DNA of 64,000 nucleotides from Tetramitus jugosus (GCA_937625935.1 OW569378.1:393454-457453); one strand, 5' to 3'. Positions 1-10,778 are shown, counted from the stretch's first letter. Translations and numbers: made by a program. The notes: generated by a model from the sequence alone, not told the origin.

Positions 1-354
1 AAGAATGCCTACGACGAATTGAACACTGCCCAAGACGACGAAGAAGACTATTCATTCAACAAGTCCGGATTGAACTTTTGGCAAGCAATTGACGAATTCA
101 AGAAGGCAAAGAATGTTTATGATGAGTTGAACAAGGTTGAAGACGATGAGGAAGAAGACTACTCCTTCAACAGATCTGGTTTGAACTTTTGGCAAGCCAT
201 CGATGAGCTCAAGAAGGCAAAGAACGTTTATGATGAATTGAACACTGCTCAAGACGACGACGAAGAAGACTACTCCTTCAACAAGTCCGGATTGAACTTT
301 TGGCAAGCAATTGACGAATTCAAGAAGGCAAAGAAGGCTTATGACGAATTGAAC
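1..354 (+). repeat. 111-bp in-frame coding tandem repeat
   Basis: The codon pair GAC-TA(T/C) that begins the DYSFN segment recurs at 46, 157 and 268, exactly 111 nt apart (37 codons). Copies are nearly identical in the FWQAIDE portion and differ mainly in the acidic linker. The array continues upstream beyond the window start. Confidence 0.9.
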
Positions 355-357
355 TAA
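1..357 (+). CDS. C-terminal part of an acidic tandem-repeat protein
   Basis: The frame is open from the first base of the window, so the 5' end lies outside it; the stop is TAA at 355-357. The visible 118 residues are about three copies of a 37-residue unit: an acidic stretch (DDEEEDYSFN), then a hydrophobic and basic stretch (SGLNFWQAIDEFKKAKN), then VYDELN. Copies differ by a few substitutions and show strong preference for AAG, GAC and TTC codons, as expected of a well expressed gene. I do not recognise the family. The conserved FWQAIDE/FKKAK core could be a short helical binding motif used in multiple copies, but that is inference. No membrane segment is visible. Confidence 0.8.
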   Translation, partial: KNAYDELNTAQDDEEDYSFNKSGLNFWQAIDEFKKAKNVYDELNKVEDDEEEDYSFNRSGLNFWQAIDELKKAKNVYDELNTAQDDDEEDYSFNKSGLNFWQAIDEFKKAKKAYDELN

Positions 358-473
358 ATATTAAATTTGAGTCACTTGTTTCAGCAATTGTTGTTTCAGA
401 TTAGTTGAAGCACGGGACGCAGCAGCAGCTGTAAAGAGTCAACCTGCCTCCGAAGGTCCACATAAATTTATCC

Positions 474-2006
474 ATGTCACTTGTCACAGAAATCAGGACC
501 GTTGATACTTACTTCAATATCTGGGAAAGGATTTGCTACAACACACAGACACCCGAAAAATCACAAACGATAACTGATAAAACGCATTTGGTAACAACAA
601 CTCAATCATCCGCCACAATGATACGCACCAACAGTCTCAACAACAGCACCAGTTCAAAATTACTCCGATGGTGTCAATTCGTGACACAAGAGTACCCAAA
701 TGTTGACATTACGAATTTGAATGAAAGCTTTAGAAATGGGTTGGCCATGTGTGCCATCTTGCATCACTTTCACCCTGACTTGTTCGACTATGCTTCTCTG
801 AACGAAGGAAACCCAAGCTTCAATCACAAGCTGCACACGGAGCAATTTGAACTGGTCGGAGGAACATCGTACGTTGAACCGGATGATTTCTCGTTGAAGC
901 GTTTGGAGGAGAAATCTCTGTTTACGCATTTGCGCACCATGTATGAAACGTTGAATGACCGCGCGCCACATGTCGGTTATTTTGATAAGAAGACGTACGC
1001 GCCATTCGGATCCGAAACCACTACGGTTGCAGAGGATGACGTTGGTGATATGAGCGATGTTGAAAACGAAGATGTTGATAACAAGAGAGATGACAACAAT
1101 GGCGGCGGCAATAATGACCATACAGTAACACAACAACAAATACAACAACAACAACAACAACAAAATGTTGTTGAGGAAGACGAAAAGACTAGGCGCAGAA
1201 GAGAGCACTTGGAACGATTTGAAAGGGAGAGATTAGCTCGTGAGCAAGAAGCTGAACAGCTCTTAGCTACAACAATAACAAGCACAGAAGCTACTGAACC
1301 AACTGTAGCTACAGACTCGATAATGACTGATGATGAGAATGAGAATGATACTACTGCTACTACTACTACTACTAGTATCAGCAATGATGACAAGATGGAT
1401 ACTTCGATTGCTGTTGTGACTGAGAATCATGATGACAATGAGATACTAAGAATGAAGAATGCTGAGATTGAGGCACAAGAACAGAAATTGTTGTTGTTGC
1501 GACAGGAGCACGAACAACAGTTACAAGGCTTACAATTCCAATTCCAACAATTCCAAGAGCAAAGCGCGCAGAGACAACAAGAGCTCGAACAAAATCAAAG
1601 AGCACAACAAGAGTTGCTACAAAAAGAACTGGAAACTCAAAGACAAGATCAAGAAAAGCTCAGAGTGGAGCTACAAGAGCAAGTTCGATCACTGGTGGAG
1701 CATCATCAGTTTGAGCTACAAGAGAAGCAGGATAAGCTTCAATTGTCGCTGCAGCAACAAAAAGAAGAGCATGGATCAGAAGTACAAAAGTTGCAACAAC
1801 AGTTGCATCAACAGAAGGAGAGAGAACAGGATTTGGTGCGTCAATTGCAACAAAAGGAGCAACAATGGAAGGAACAGACAGAAAAACTGCAACAGCAACT
1901 GCAGGAAAAGAGCAACAATTCTTTCTTCTCTCAATTGCCAACTGCTGTGCAAATTGGTATCGTTGCTGTTCCTGCACTGTTGATTATGGCTTATTGTTTC
2001 TTTTAA
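474..2006 (+). CDS. CH-domain protein with coiled coil and C-terminal membrane anchor
   Basis: 510 codons if the ATG at 474 is used; an ATG at 618 (residue 49) just before the domain is an equally plausible start. Residues about 60-165 form a single calponin-homology domain of the smoothelin/EHBP1 kind (LLRWCQFVTQEYP, then NGLAMCAILHHFHPDLFDY), a fold that binds actin or other cytoskeletal partners. Then follow an acidic Asn/Gln-rich linker and a long Gln/Glu coiled coil (about 330-480). The last 20 residues are hydrophobic (VQIGIVAVPALLIMAYCFF) and end at the stop, so the protein is probably tail-anchored in an internal membrane. I infer a membrane-to-actin linker; the cargo membrane is unknown. 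Confidence 0.8.
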   Translation: MSLVTEIRTVDTYFNIWERICYNTQTPEKSQTITDKTHLVTTTQSSATMIRTNSLNNSTSSKLLRWCQFVTQEYPNVDITNLNESFRNGLAMCAILHHFHPDLFDYASLNEGNPSFNHKLHTEQFELVGGTSYVEPDDFSLKRLEEKSLFTHLRTMYETLNDRAPHVGYFDKKTYAPFGSETTTVAEDDVGDMSDVENEDVDNKRDDNNGGGNNDHTVTQQQIQQQQQQQNVVEEDEKTRRRREHLERFERERLAREQEAEQLLATTITSTEATEPTVATDSIMTDDENENDTTATTTTTSISNDDKMDTSIAVVTENHDDNEILRMKNAEIEAQEQKLLLLRQEHEQQLQGLQFQFQQFQEQSAQRQQELEQNQRAQQELLQKELETQRQDQEKLRVELQEQVRSLVEHHQFELQEKQDKLQLSLQQQKEEHGSEVQKLQQQLHQQKEREQDLVRQLQQKEQQWKEQTEKLQQQLQEKSNNSFFSQLPTAVQIGIVAVPALLIMAYCFF

Positions 2007-2182
2007 GATGGTGAACTTGTGATCGCAAATTACAAATTATTTATTGCTTTATTCGTCGTGTTGTTGTTTTCATGTTTGTGATTCTTTAGCGTAAGTTGTG
2101 ACAATCGCAATCTGTTTGACACCTAAATACTTTGTGCAAGGAATTCCATTGAGGGTTTAATTTAATGCTCGTTTTACTTTTT

Positions 2183-2979
2183 TTACAAGTGGAAATGAAC
2201 AGGTCTGGATCCAGTGGACACAAACAACTCACACGGCGCCACAGATCGATCATCTCTCTTCTCTGATATCCATTTTGCTGTTGTCGTACGTCTCACCTTT
2301 ATAATAAAGTGCTTTCTTGCCCATAGTACCACATTAGGATCAATAGTCGTCTGAGTAGACAACAAATTGTCCAATGAATCATCCTTTTTCTCTGGCACAA
2401 TCTTTACTTGGAGGTTCAAATCAGAGAACACTCTTCTCTTCTTGTGTTGGTTCAATTCTTCATTGGTCAAGCTCTTGCTGACTGTGAGATTGTCCTGCGA
2501 AAATTTTCTCTTCTTATTGTTAGTGTTGTTCGTGTTGTTAGCTAAGAGTGAGGATTTTTCTTCTTGGTTTTGGATGGATTGTAGCACTGACATGTCCAAT
2601 TGTTCATCATCATCATCATTGTCATTATTGGCATCTTGCTTTTGTTCCTTGTCGTTTGTGGTTGTTGAAGCTTGATGCAAGTTGACGAGCTTATTGTGAC
2701 TTCTTTGCTTCTTCTTGCTTTTTTGATCCTTTTGTTGTTGCAATTGTTGTTGTAGCTTTTGGCTGTCGGTTGTTCATGAAATGGCATCATTGGGAAGAAC
2801 AAAAAGTGTCAGCAGCGATACATTGTAGTCAATCGGAGAATATATTTTGGCGCGAAAGTCGGAGTTACTTACAATTCTTCGGCAGCCGCTTGTTTGTTGG
2901 ATTTGGAGGAGACTTCCATTGGAACTTCTTCTTCATCATCAGAATCAATTGCGCTTATCACTGTCTTTGGTGTATTCAT
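2183..2979 (-). CDS. hypothetical Lys/Asn-rich nuclear-like protein (two exons)
   Basis: Exon 1 is 2873-2979 (ATG at 2979, beginning MNTPKTVISAIDSDDEEE), the intron is 2763-2872 (GTAAGT...ACAG, 110 nt) and exon 2 is 2183-2762. The split codon TT|C keeps phase and gives 228 residues. The protein is hydrophilic, with an acidic N-terminus, a Gln-rich stretch and several basic clusters such as NNKKRKF and HKKRRVF that look like nuclear localisation signals. No family is recognised. The C-terminal 60 residues (from DPNVVLWARKHF) have a more folded composition. The 5' end lies about 220 bp from the next gene on the same strand. Confidence 0.65.
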
Positions 2980-3202
2980 TTTTTTTCGTTGCGTTTTTCG
3001 TCGTCTTGTTTTCGTGTTTGAACAAAAATTGTTTGCTTTTTGTGTGTGAACAGTTCAATAAAATTAAAGAATCGCAACTAGATTCTCCGATCCCGTTGGG
3101 AATGAATACAATGGTTGGAGTACAATTCGGCAGCCGAATGAAAAGGCCAAGGTGGAACATGTCATTTCTTCGATAATGTGGATTGGTGATGATGATGTTT
3201 AT

Positions 3203-3805
3203 TTACAATTTGTGATTCACGGCTGCCAACAGAACAAAAACCTTGACAAACTCGAGCAAGACATAGACAATGTGAGTCAGTGGTGCATTGCCCTTGGCAT
3301 GAGCCTTCCTTCCATGCACAGTTTCTTGTATGACATGAATTCCAGATCGATCAAGTATCGGTTGCATCACCATGACTTGCATGACTAGAAACAACACTGG
3401 TATGACATCCAACAGCGTAACAACAGTCATGTCAGACGAACAAATGACTGTGAAAAGGTACCACAAACAAGCAAGAAACACTTCGGCCCTATTCAATGCA
3501 AAGAACACTGTTCTTCCCATGTCCAATCCAATATATCGAACACAGTATTGAGCTCTAAACTTGACCCAGGCTTCCAGTAACGAGACACCAAAGACTAGTC
3601 CACACCAGACGAGTTGTACCATGGCAGCATGTTTTGGCTTGATTCTCTGACTCAGGTGCAATGGATCTATTGTAATCCTCTGTTGATGCGCAAGTACCAG
3701 TGTGATCAGTGTCATGATGATCGCAGGGATGCGATTGGAGTAGTGCTTGGGCACGATTGACTTGTGAATCTTGTCAATTTGATCTGGAGTTGTTGAAATG
3801 ACCAT
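3203..3805 (-). CDS. conserved multi-pass membrane protein of unknown function
   Basis: 200 residues from the ATG at 3805 (MVISTTPDQ); frames upstream of it have no ATG. There are four or five hydrophobic segments: IPAIIMTLITLVLA, MVQLVWCGLVFGVSLLEAW, VFLACLWYLFTVI, VVTLLDVIPVLFLVMQVMV and a C-terminal VYVLLEFVKVFVLLAAV. The stretch SLLEAWVKFRAQY...GLDMGRTVFFALNRAE resembles, from memory, a small uncharacterised membrane family seen mostly in bacteria (SFLE.P.KF+AP...GR.VF.ALN+.E). That recollection is unchecked. The function and the membrane it sits in are unknown. Confidence 0.6.
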   Translation of the reverse strand: MVISTTPDQIDKIHKSIVPKHYSNRIPAIIMTLITLVLAHQQRITIDPLHLSQRIKPKHAAMVQLVWCGLVFGVSLLEAWVKFRAQYCVRYIGLDMGRTVFFALNRAEVFLACLWYLFTVICSSDMTVVTLLDVIPVLFLVMQVMVMQPILDRSGIHVIQETVHGRKAHAKGNAPLTHIVYVLLEFVKVFVLLAAVNHKL

Positions 3806-4017
3806 AGCGTTGTGTTTTTGTTGGTTGGAGCTCCCCTGTTCACCACAAGATCTTTTGGTGAGCAAATAGCTTCTCGGAAAAACTCTTCACAAGGTGAGTT
3901 GTGGTTTTGGCTAAAAAAGAGCAAAGGTTTGTGCAAATGTCGTAATGGACAATGTCTCGGTAGGTGTGATACAACGTTGCGAACGGTGAACTAAAACTGG
4001 TGTTGTTCTTTATGAAT

Positions 4018-7000
4018 TCATGGGTTTGATCTAAACAACCTGTTGGTTGTAGTTTTTCTGATCGATTTCAGTGAGAACTCTCTTGGTTGAGTTGACTTGT
4101 GAAGGTGTATTCCAGCTTCACTTGCTAATGACTTGGCAGTCTTCTTGTTGGCATTCTTCTTTGTAATCTTAGCATTACCGATATAGGTCAAAATTTCACA
4201 CATTTCTACATTCTTGGCTTCAATGGCATAGTGCAGTGCTGTGTTGCCCTTCTTGTCCTTCTCATCCACATCTACCTCATAGCACAGAGACAAGTATTTC
4301 ACAATCTTGGTGTGACCCTTGATCACAGCCATGTGCAATGCAGACTGACCTGTGTTCAGATCCTTTTCATTCAATCGATCCTTGAGAAATCGTTGCACAC
4401 GTTTCATTCCATGCCCGTCATCCTCTAAATCGGATGTAGCATGATGGGATACAAACGAGGAGTTGAATGAGCTCGAAGCAGTGAATGATCCATAGTCTGC
4501 CGTTGAACCAGATGTCATATCGTTTGCACTTTGCATAAACACTCGATCTGCTGATTTGATCAATGCCTGGATAATGATCAGCAAACTCTTCAAGTAACCA
4601 TTGGCAGCAGCTTCGTGGAACACTGTTCGACCATTGCGCGTCAACACGCCAGTCAACTTGCACAGACTCTTGTAGGACTGACTGGGTGAGCTGTACATGA
4701 CATGCTCGCAAATGTAAAATACAATCGAGTAGTTGGACAGAGAACTGAACAGAACATTCTCTCGATCTTGATTCAATCGAGAAACAGATGCAGAACACTC
4801 CTCAATCAAAAATTTGACTCTCTTCAGGTATCCCTCTCGAGAGGCAATGTGAAGACAAGTGTCACCCTTGATGCCTCTCATGTGCACATCAGCTCTACCC
4901 AGTGACAACATTTTGATAATTTCAAGGCAATTGTTTCTCATAGCAATCAACAGTGGATACACAGAGTACATGTCATTTGCATTCAAATCTGCTGCATTCA
5001 ATATCAAACAACACACTGCTTCAATGGCGTTATTCGCACATGCATAGTGCAATGGTGTTGCCTTGATTGCATCAGTCTCATTCACGTTGGCTCCATGATT
5101 GATCAACAGTTGCATAATTTGATAATTGTTCATGCGAGCAGCAACGTGCATTGGTGTCACCTTTCGAGCTCCATAGTGAGAATTTGTGTGAACGAGTGCA
5201 CTGCCTGTCGACTCTGATATTCTGTTGAGAATGTGAGCTACAGCAGATAGGCCTCGGTCACTGGGCAAGCCACACAAATGAATCAACTGTTCTTGAATCG
5301 TTGGATACTTGCTCATGATCATTCTCTGAGATTTTGTCATTTGTTCGACAGACTCATGAATAATCATCTCATCACCCTCTTCTTCCTCTTGCTCATACGC
5401 AATTCCATCAATGATTCGTGCTCCAGATGATCCCATTCCCAATCCATTGTCATCATCAACAGCACCATCGTGATCATCATTATTGTTCAATGCGTCTCTT
5501 TCATCATTATGACGTTGATCACCATCTTCTTCTTCTTCTTCTTGAGTGACACTATCGATCAAACCAGCAAAATGATTCGAATGACGACCAATGATTTGTA
5601 TATCACTAAATTCATCCAAATCAGTTGAATCGTCCTCTGGCAATATTCCATTTGGATGATGACGATGATGGTGATTGTGACGATTTTGATTATGGTTATT
5701 GTGTTGATCCATTTCGTTATCTGATTGAGAGTACTCTTCTCCAGTTGAAACGACATCTTGCCATAAACCAATTTCATCCGCTTCACTACTATCTCCATTC
5801 GCTTCCTCACTATTATGATGGTTGTTATTATTCGTGTCATGATTGTTATTGTTGTTGTTCGTCATTGTATTGTTGTTCACTTTACTATTCTTGTTGTTAT
5901 TGTTGTGTTGTCTCGTCGTTGCGTCAAACACTGAATCTTCCTCATTGTCTGACAATACTTGAGAGTGCGAATTGAATGCTGATACTGATGCGGTTCTCAT
6001 CATTCTTGTCATGTGGTGATCCACATCTCTATGGTGGTCATGTTCATCTGCTAATGTTACGATAGCAGATTCACTTACATGTGGTGCATCGAGAGCTCCA
6101 TATGTGAATGGTGCAGCCGTAGTGTTGTTACTGTTGTTCACTTTTGGCGATTGTTGTGATAACGATTGTCGTGCAGCAGTGGGAATTTGTTGAGTGGGTG
6201 TGCGAGGGGATGTTGGAGGTGAGGATATAGGTGAGTTGACCAGTGATGCTGCTGGTCCATTGTTCAAACGACCAGGGGAGTTTGGTGGTGACATTGACGT
6301 CGAAAAGAGCAAATCGTTGTTTTTGCTAATTTGCTTACTGTTGTGAGCAGATGTTGTGGTGAGAGAAGACAAGGTGAATCCTCCTCCAGTGGTGTTATTA
6401 GCTGAGGCATTGTCCTTGTTGTCATAGTGATAATGGTGCAAGTTGTAGCTCTTGGGTGGAGGCGTCGTTGTGAGTGGTAGCTTCGCTTCAGAAGCAGTTG
6501 TCGAATGTGTCGTAGCAGTGTGTGACGTGGGGCAGTGCCTGAGCGCAGTGACGCTAGAATTTTGTAAGAGCTCAATCAATGGACTCACTGGACCCACCAT
6601 TGGACTCATTGTAATACTGGGTAGCCTTGTGTACACGTGCTTCATTCGACGAAAGGTGGCTCTATTTGGCGCCAAATTTCCCATCCATTCTGCGACGATT
6701 TACAGAAAAAATTGTATTCATAATCATCATTTTTAGCAAAGAAGAAAAAAGAAAAAAACTAGTGTGTGAGCTCAACATGTCAAACAGCTAAGCAAAAAAA
6801 ACTCAAAACTTATTAAGAGCAGCAGTGACTCACCTGGTGTAATATCCATAATGGACCGTTTTTGTGATACACGACACGAAAATTGCTCCACATGCTTTGC
6901 TGGTGGTGATTGTTGACTGTGATGACGGTGCAAGTACAAGTTCCCACCTTGATAACTCCTTCGATGACTACTCAATAATTCATTGTGTATCGTTGTAGTT

Positions 7001-7062
7001 GTTGGGGATGTTGGAGATGTGGGAGAGGTTGGTGCTGATGACGATGGAGGTGGAGCATACAT
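4018..7062 (-). CDS. ankyrin-repeat protein with long disordered N-terminus (two exons)
   Basis: Exon 1 is 6834-7062 (ATG at 7062), the intron is 6690-6833 (GTGAGT...GCAG, 144 nt) and exon 2 is 4018-6689. The phase-1 junction joins MDITP to EWMGNLAPNR, giving about 966 residues. The first 500 residues are low complexity: Pro/Ser/Thr, poly-Asn, His-rich and acidic runs. Ankyrin repeats occupy about residues 580-930 (for example VTPMHVAARMNN..., ATPLHYACANNAIEAV, TALHYAIEAKN), interrupted by a Ser-rich insert. The C-terminus is basic. A protein-protein scaffold role follows from the repeats; there is no kinase, SOCS or channel domain to say more. The intron lies where many start predictors would begin a separate protein. 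Confidence 0.85.
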
Positions 7063-7787
7063 GGATAATTTTTAATGTTGGTGGTTGTTCGTCTTCAAAT
7101 TATGTACAGTAAGTGTTGGTTGTTGCAAGAAGAAACGTTTTTTTCCTCCGTGTGTCTGTTTGTGTGATGTTGTTTTTTTAAATTGGTGTTTTGTTTGTTG
7201 TGAACGAAAGCTCAGTTGTTGGTGCGCACCAATGATGGGAAATTTTTCGTTTCTGTTGTTTGTTGTTGGTGTTGCTCGCAAAGCTCAGGTATTGTTCTAT
7301 TATTGATATTCGCTCGGCAAGCCTGTTCTGTTGATGATGTCTGATGTTTGCTTAGACAACAGCCATCTTGCTTTGTCCAAGATAGTGAATAGGTTTTTTG
7401 GTGCCGACAAACATACCAACTGTCATCAAATGCGCCGACAGAGCAATAAATCGTTTTTGGGGTTGGGCTGAAATTTTCATGTTGATGGTGTTGAACATCA
7501 CAATAACACAATTCCATCATCCCAAATCATTCCATGAGAGTGTGCTCGCTCATTGACTCGTCAAGGATTATTTCCCAGCCGTAGATCAAGGACATTAGAC
7601 AGGTAACGCCACCTGTCATTTGTGTGCTGGAAGAACAGGAATGTAATTTTACAAAAAACATTGCAAAATTTATTTTTAACCAGAATTCAGGGGACAAAAT
7701 TCTGATCGACATTGATTGGGTTAACACAACAAACCACACAAACAACGAAACAAAATAAAACAAAGAAACAAACTCCTAAACATCATC
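7063..7787. other. intergenic, divergent promoter region
   Basis: 725 bp between the ankyrin gene (leftward) and the small protein gene (rightward). Short frames exist but show GTT/CAA low-complexity or cysteine-rich nonsense compositions. I see no RNA gene or repeat. The stretch 7740-7785 is A-rich, as expected of a 5' UTR here. Confidence 0.6.
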
Positions 7788-8114
7788 ATGCAAGCTCTCG
7801 CACCAAACCACTTGTACTCTGCCAACGTCCACAACAAGACCAGCAAGCCAGTCTCCGTCACTGTTCAATACCAAGCTTTGGGTCACAACGAATCCAAGAC
7901 TGAGACCATTGCTCCAAACTCTAGCAAGCTCTTTGAACAAGTCACTTTTGATCAAGGTAGCTCCACCAGTGTTGCTCCAGTGCATCAAATTGCTGCAAAG
8001 TTCGAAGACAGCAATGATGTCCACACCCATGCTCCACAAGTTCAAGGTGTCAACAGGGTCAAGGACTTCCATGTTGTTGAAGAGAATGAAGCTATCAAGG
8101 TTCAACAACTCTAA
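7788..8114 (+). CDS. small soluble protein of unknown function
   Basis: 108 residues beginning MQALAPNHLY. There is no signal peptide, membrane segment or cysteine. The alternating polar/hydrophobic pattern (SVTVQYQALGHNESKTETI, FEQVTFDQGSS) suggests a small beta-sandwich-like fold, possibly a secreted-type or cytoplasmic structural protein. Codons are strongly biased (AAG, GTC, TCC, CAA, AAC), much more than in its neighbours, suggesting high expression. I recognise no family. Confidence 0.7.
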   Translation: MQALAPNHLYSANVHNKTSKPVSVTVQYQALGHNESKTETIAPNSSKLFEQVTFDQGSSTSVAPVHQIAAKFEDSNDVHTHAPQVQGVNRVKDFHVVEENEAIKVQQL

Positions 8115-8236
8115 AAGAATAAAATCATCTTGTATTTTTACACGATCATTTGTGTTGGATGATCTTGGCGATCTTTCAATGGAGAGCTCCTCTCCTTGAT
8201 TTTTTTTTTACTGGATCAAAATGTTGTAGTGAGTCA

Positions 8237-10660
8237 TTATCCACCAACAGCCCATCTATAAATTTCAGAGTTGAGATGTTCCTTGTGCTGTTTCAAGAAT
8301 TTGTCAATCTCCACTGGATGGATGCCATTAAAACGAATGGCAACGTGAGACAAATCCTTTTTCTTGCCTTTTGAGTCCACGAGTTTTTTGCCACCTCCCG
8401 TTAGCTTGAGGAATCCCAAGTTGAGTAGCTTTTCAAAACTAGTCATTGCAATCGACTTGCTCAAGCTTAAGCTTCTCATTAGCTTATCTCGAAACAGATC
8501 AGCGTCCTTGACATTCACTGTTGTGGCACCGCCAGAGATAAATTTGCAGTACTCTGCGTAGGCAATCAAGAAATTGTAGGTAATAAATTGAGTGGAGGAG
8601 CGAGAGCCATACTCTTCGCACTTCTTGCACGCAATCAGAAAACAGAGCTCATACGTAGTTAAATCATGAATGATATCGATCATTGGATTTCGAGTGAGCT
8701 CACTGTACGTATCTGTAAACAATTGAGCCGTGATTTGATATCCATGATTTCCTTGTTCGTTCTCTTCTTCAAGAAGATCATCTTGTTGTCGTTGCAGTTG
8801 TTGTTGAAACCGGAGCTCCAATGCAACAACGATTCTCTTGAACCATTCCAGATAGAATGCAACTCCAGAAGCACTGGCCAACGACCGTTGGAGCAATTGA
8901 GCTACTCTTGGTTCACTCGTGCACGATTGTAGGCTGTTCATTATCTGTTGGGCGATGGATCGCGTATGGAATTGTACAGTGTCATCCTCTGCAAGCGTGC
9001 TAACAACATCTACACATTCTCCATTGCTATTCGTTATGTTCTGATTGTCATCACTATGATTAATTGATTCTTGCTTGATATCAGCATGATTCCCAATTTC
9101 CTTTGAAGTTGTCAAATAATCACTGAGAGCTTCCTCTGCAATCTCCGTAAGTAATTGCCGAACTTGACTTGAGCTATTGGGTATGTGAGTAAATATTCTC
9201 CTACTTAGCAATCGACTCAGCGTTCTCTTGTCAATAATGGTTTCAATATTTTGACATGTCGTGAGACCAATGATCACCAAATGACTCGTCGACATGTGAC
9301 TCGTATTGGCAATATGATACAAGGTTCGTTTTGCTCTCATGCAAACGAGCTCAAATCGATCAATGACAAAAATGGTACAAATGCCTTGTTTCCTGTTGTG
9401 AATGAGCTTGTTTTCGAGGTACATGAGATGCCTGGATAGAGTGACTTCGTCATCCTCATCATCCTTGCCATTGTCATCGTCGTCATCACTGTCATCCACT
9501 ACATGTTCAGCATCCATCTCATCATCATATTTCTCTCTCGCATCAAGGTTCTTACTGTTGTGACTTTTGCGACGGGAAAGAGTGAAAATGGTGTTTGGAT
9601 TGTCCAGTTGGGACTTGAGCTGAACATGACAACTGGTTTCCGTGGACAGGAATTCACCTCGAATGGTCACGAGCTGATACCTTAGCGTGTTTTCCGTTTT
9701 TTGTGCATATTGCTGCAACTGGAGTTGTTGCTGTTGCAAATGCTGCTCCAAGCAACGAAACACATGAGAAACGAGCAAGTTTTTACCACTGCCCGATGGA
9801 CCAATCACCAACACCGATGAATTCTCCTTGGATGTAATACTCCGACACACGATTTGTGTCAGATAGTCGTGTTGTTTTTGTAGGAGAGAAGGAATGCGTC
9901 GTGGCATGTTACGACTCATCATTTGGCGCAACAACGAACCGTAGACGAGTTGAGCGGACTTTCGTTTAGCCGGAGAAATATGCTTGGCGCGAATTGCGGA
10001 GAATATCCCAGAGAAGGACTCACGAGGCGGAGGTGCAAATGACCTCAAAATCATGTGTGGTGTGTCGACAGCAGTTGCAACAAGAGTAGTACGAGTAGTA
10101 GTACTGGGTGTACTGACTGTAGTTGTGCTAACGTTCATTTTCTTCTTCTTTCGTTGTAATTTTTTCATCTGAACCGATTGAACGAATGCTTCATCAGATT
10201 GGTCAAGAATAAAGGAATCAATTTCATCACTACTACTACTACCACCACCACCACCGTTTTTATCATTGTCTTTTGAAGCTATTGTTGTTGTTGTCTTCGT
10301 TTTTTCAGTTGTTGTTGTTTCAGTGGTGGTGGCAGTGGTAGTGACAGTTGTTGTTGTGACTGGTGATGGTGATGATTCAATGAGATTGAGTCTCTTGGTT
10401 CGTTTTTTTCTTGTTCGTTTCTTTTTAGTGATAACTGGTGTTGTTGATGTTGACATTGTTGGTGACGACGGTATTGTTGTTGTTGTTGTTATTGACGACG
10501 GTGTGAGCGGTGGTAATCGTGTTGTTGTTACGGTTGTTGTTGTTGTGGGTTGTATTACTTGTATGAGTGGTTGTGGTGGTTCTGGTTCTGATTCGTATTC
10601 CTTCTTGATCTCGATGGAATCATCGAGATAACAATCTTCTCTTCTTGGTCTCTTGAGCAT
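8237..10660 (-). CDS. ORC4: origin recognition complex subunit 4
   Basis: 807 residues from the ATG at 10660. The first 230 residues are Thr/Ser low complexity. From about residue 255 there is an ORC4-type AAA+ domain: Walker A GPSGSGKN (about 286-293), then a long acidic insert, the Walker B region FVIDRFEL (about 432), and the ORC4-like stretch VIIGLTTCQNIETIIDKR followed by SRLLSRR. The C-terminal winged-helix part includes NPMIDIIHDLTTYELCFLIACKK. The protein belongs to the nuclear complex that marks replication origins. Oddities: Walker A ends GKN rather than GKS/T, and Walker B has DR rather than DE, so ATP hydrolysis by this subunit may be lost. The N-terminus is much longer than in animals. 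Confidence 0.85.
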   Translation of the reverse strand: MLKRPRREDCYLDDSIEIKKEYESEPEPPQPLIQVIQPTTTTTVTTTRLPPLTPSSITTTTTIPSSPTMSTSTTPVITKKKRTRKKRTKRLNLIESSPSPVTTTTVTTTATTTETTTTEKTKTTTTIASKDNDKNGGGGGSSSSDEIDSFILDQSDEAFVQSVQMKKLQRKKKKMNVSTTTVSTPSTTTRTTLVATAVDTPHMILRSFAPPPRESFSGIFSAIRAKHISPAKRKSAQLVYGSLLRQMMSRNMPRRIPSLLQKQHDYLTQIVCRSITSKENSSVLVIGPSGSGKNLLVSHVFRCLEQHLQQQQLQLQQYAQKTENTLRYQLVTIRGEFLSTETSCHVQLKSQLDNPNTIFTLSRRKSHNSKNLDAREKYDDEMDAEHVVDDSDDDDDNGKDDEDDEVTLSRHLMYLENKLIHNRKQGICTIFVIDRFELVCMRAKRTLYHIANTSHMSTSHLVIIGLTTCQNIETIIDKRTLSRLLSRRIFTHIPNSSSQVRQLLTEIAEEALSDYLTTSKEIGNHADIKQESINHSDDNQNITNSNGECVDVVSTLAEDDTVQFHTRSIAQQIMNSLQSCTSEPRVAQLLQRSLASASGVAFYLEWFKRIVVALELRFQQQLQRQQDDLLEEENEQGNHGYQITAQLFTDTYSELTRNPMIDIIHDLTTYELCFLIACKKCEEYGSRSSTQFITYNFLIAYAEYCKFISGGATTVNVKDADLFRDKLMRSLSLSKSIAMTSFEKLLNLGFLKLTGGGKKLVDSKGKKKDLSHVAIRFNGIHPVEIDKFLKQHKEHLNSEIYRWAVGG

Positions 10661-10778
10661 TTTGATATGTTTGTTTTTATTTGTTCGCTTTGGTTGTGGA
10701 ATTTCCTGTGATTTTTTTGGCGCGGAAGTGGGTTGGCCTCGAGATTTTAATTAAAGAAAATTAGATTGGGGCATTCAT

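Noticed and set aside
6772-7062. Separate 96-residue proline-rich protein
   Set aside because: A GTGAGT donor at 6833 and an in-phase acceptor at 6690 show it is exon 1 of the ankyrin gene.
10266-10631. 121-codon plus-strand frame of Val/Ser repeats
   Set aside because: Antisense of the Thr-rich N-terminus of ORC4 (ACA/ACC runs read as TGT/GGT). Same reason for the antisense frames in 977-1393, 660-1208 and 34454-34804.
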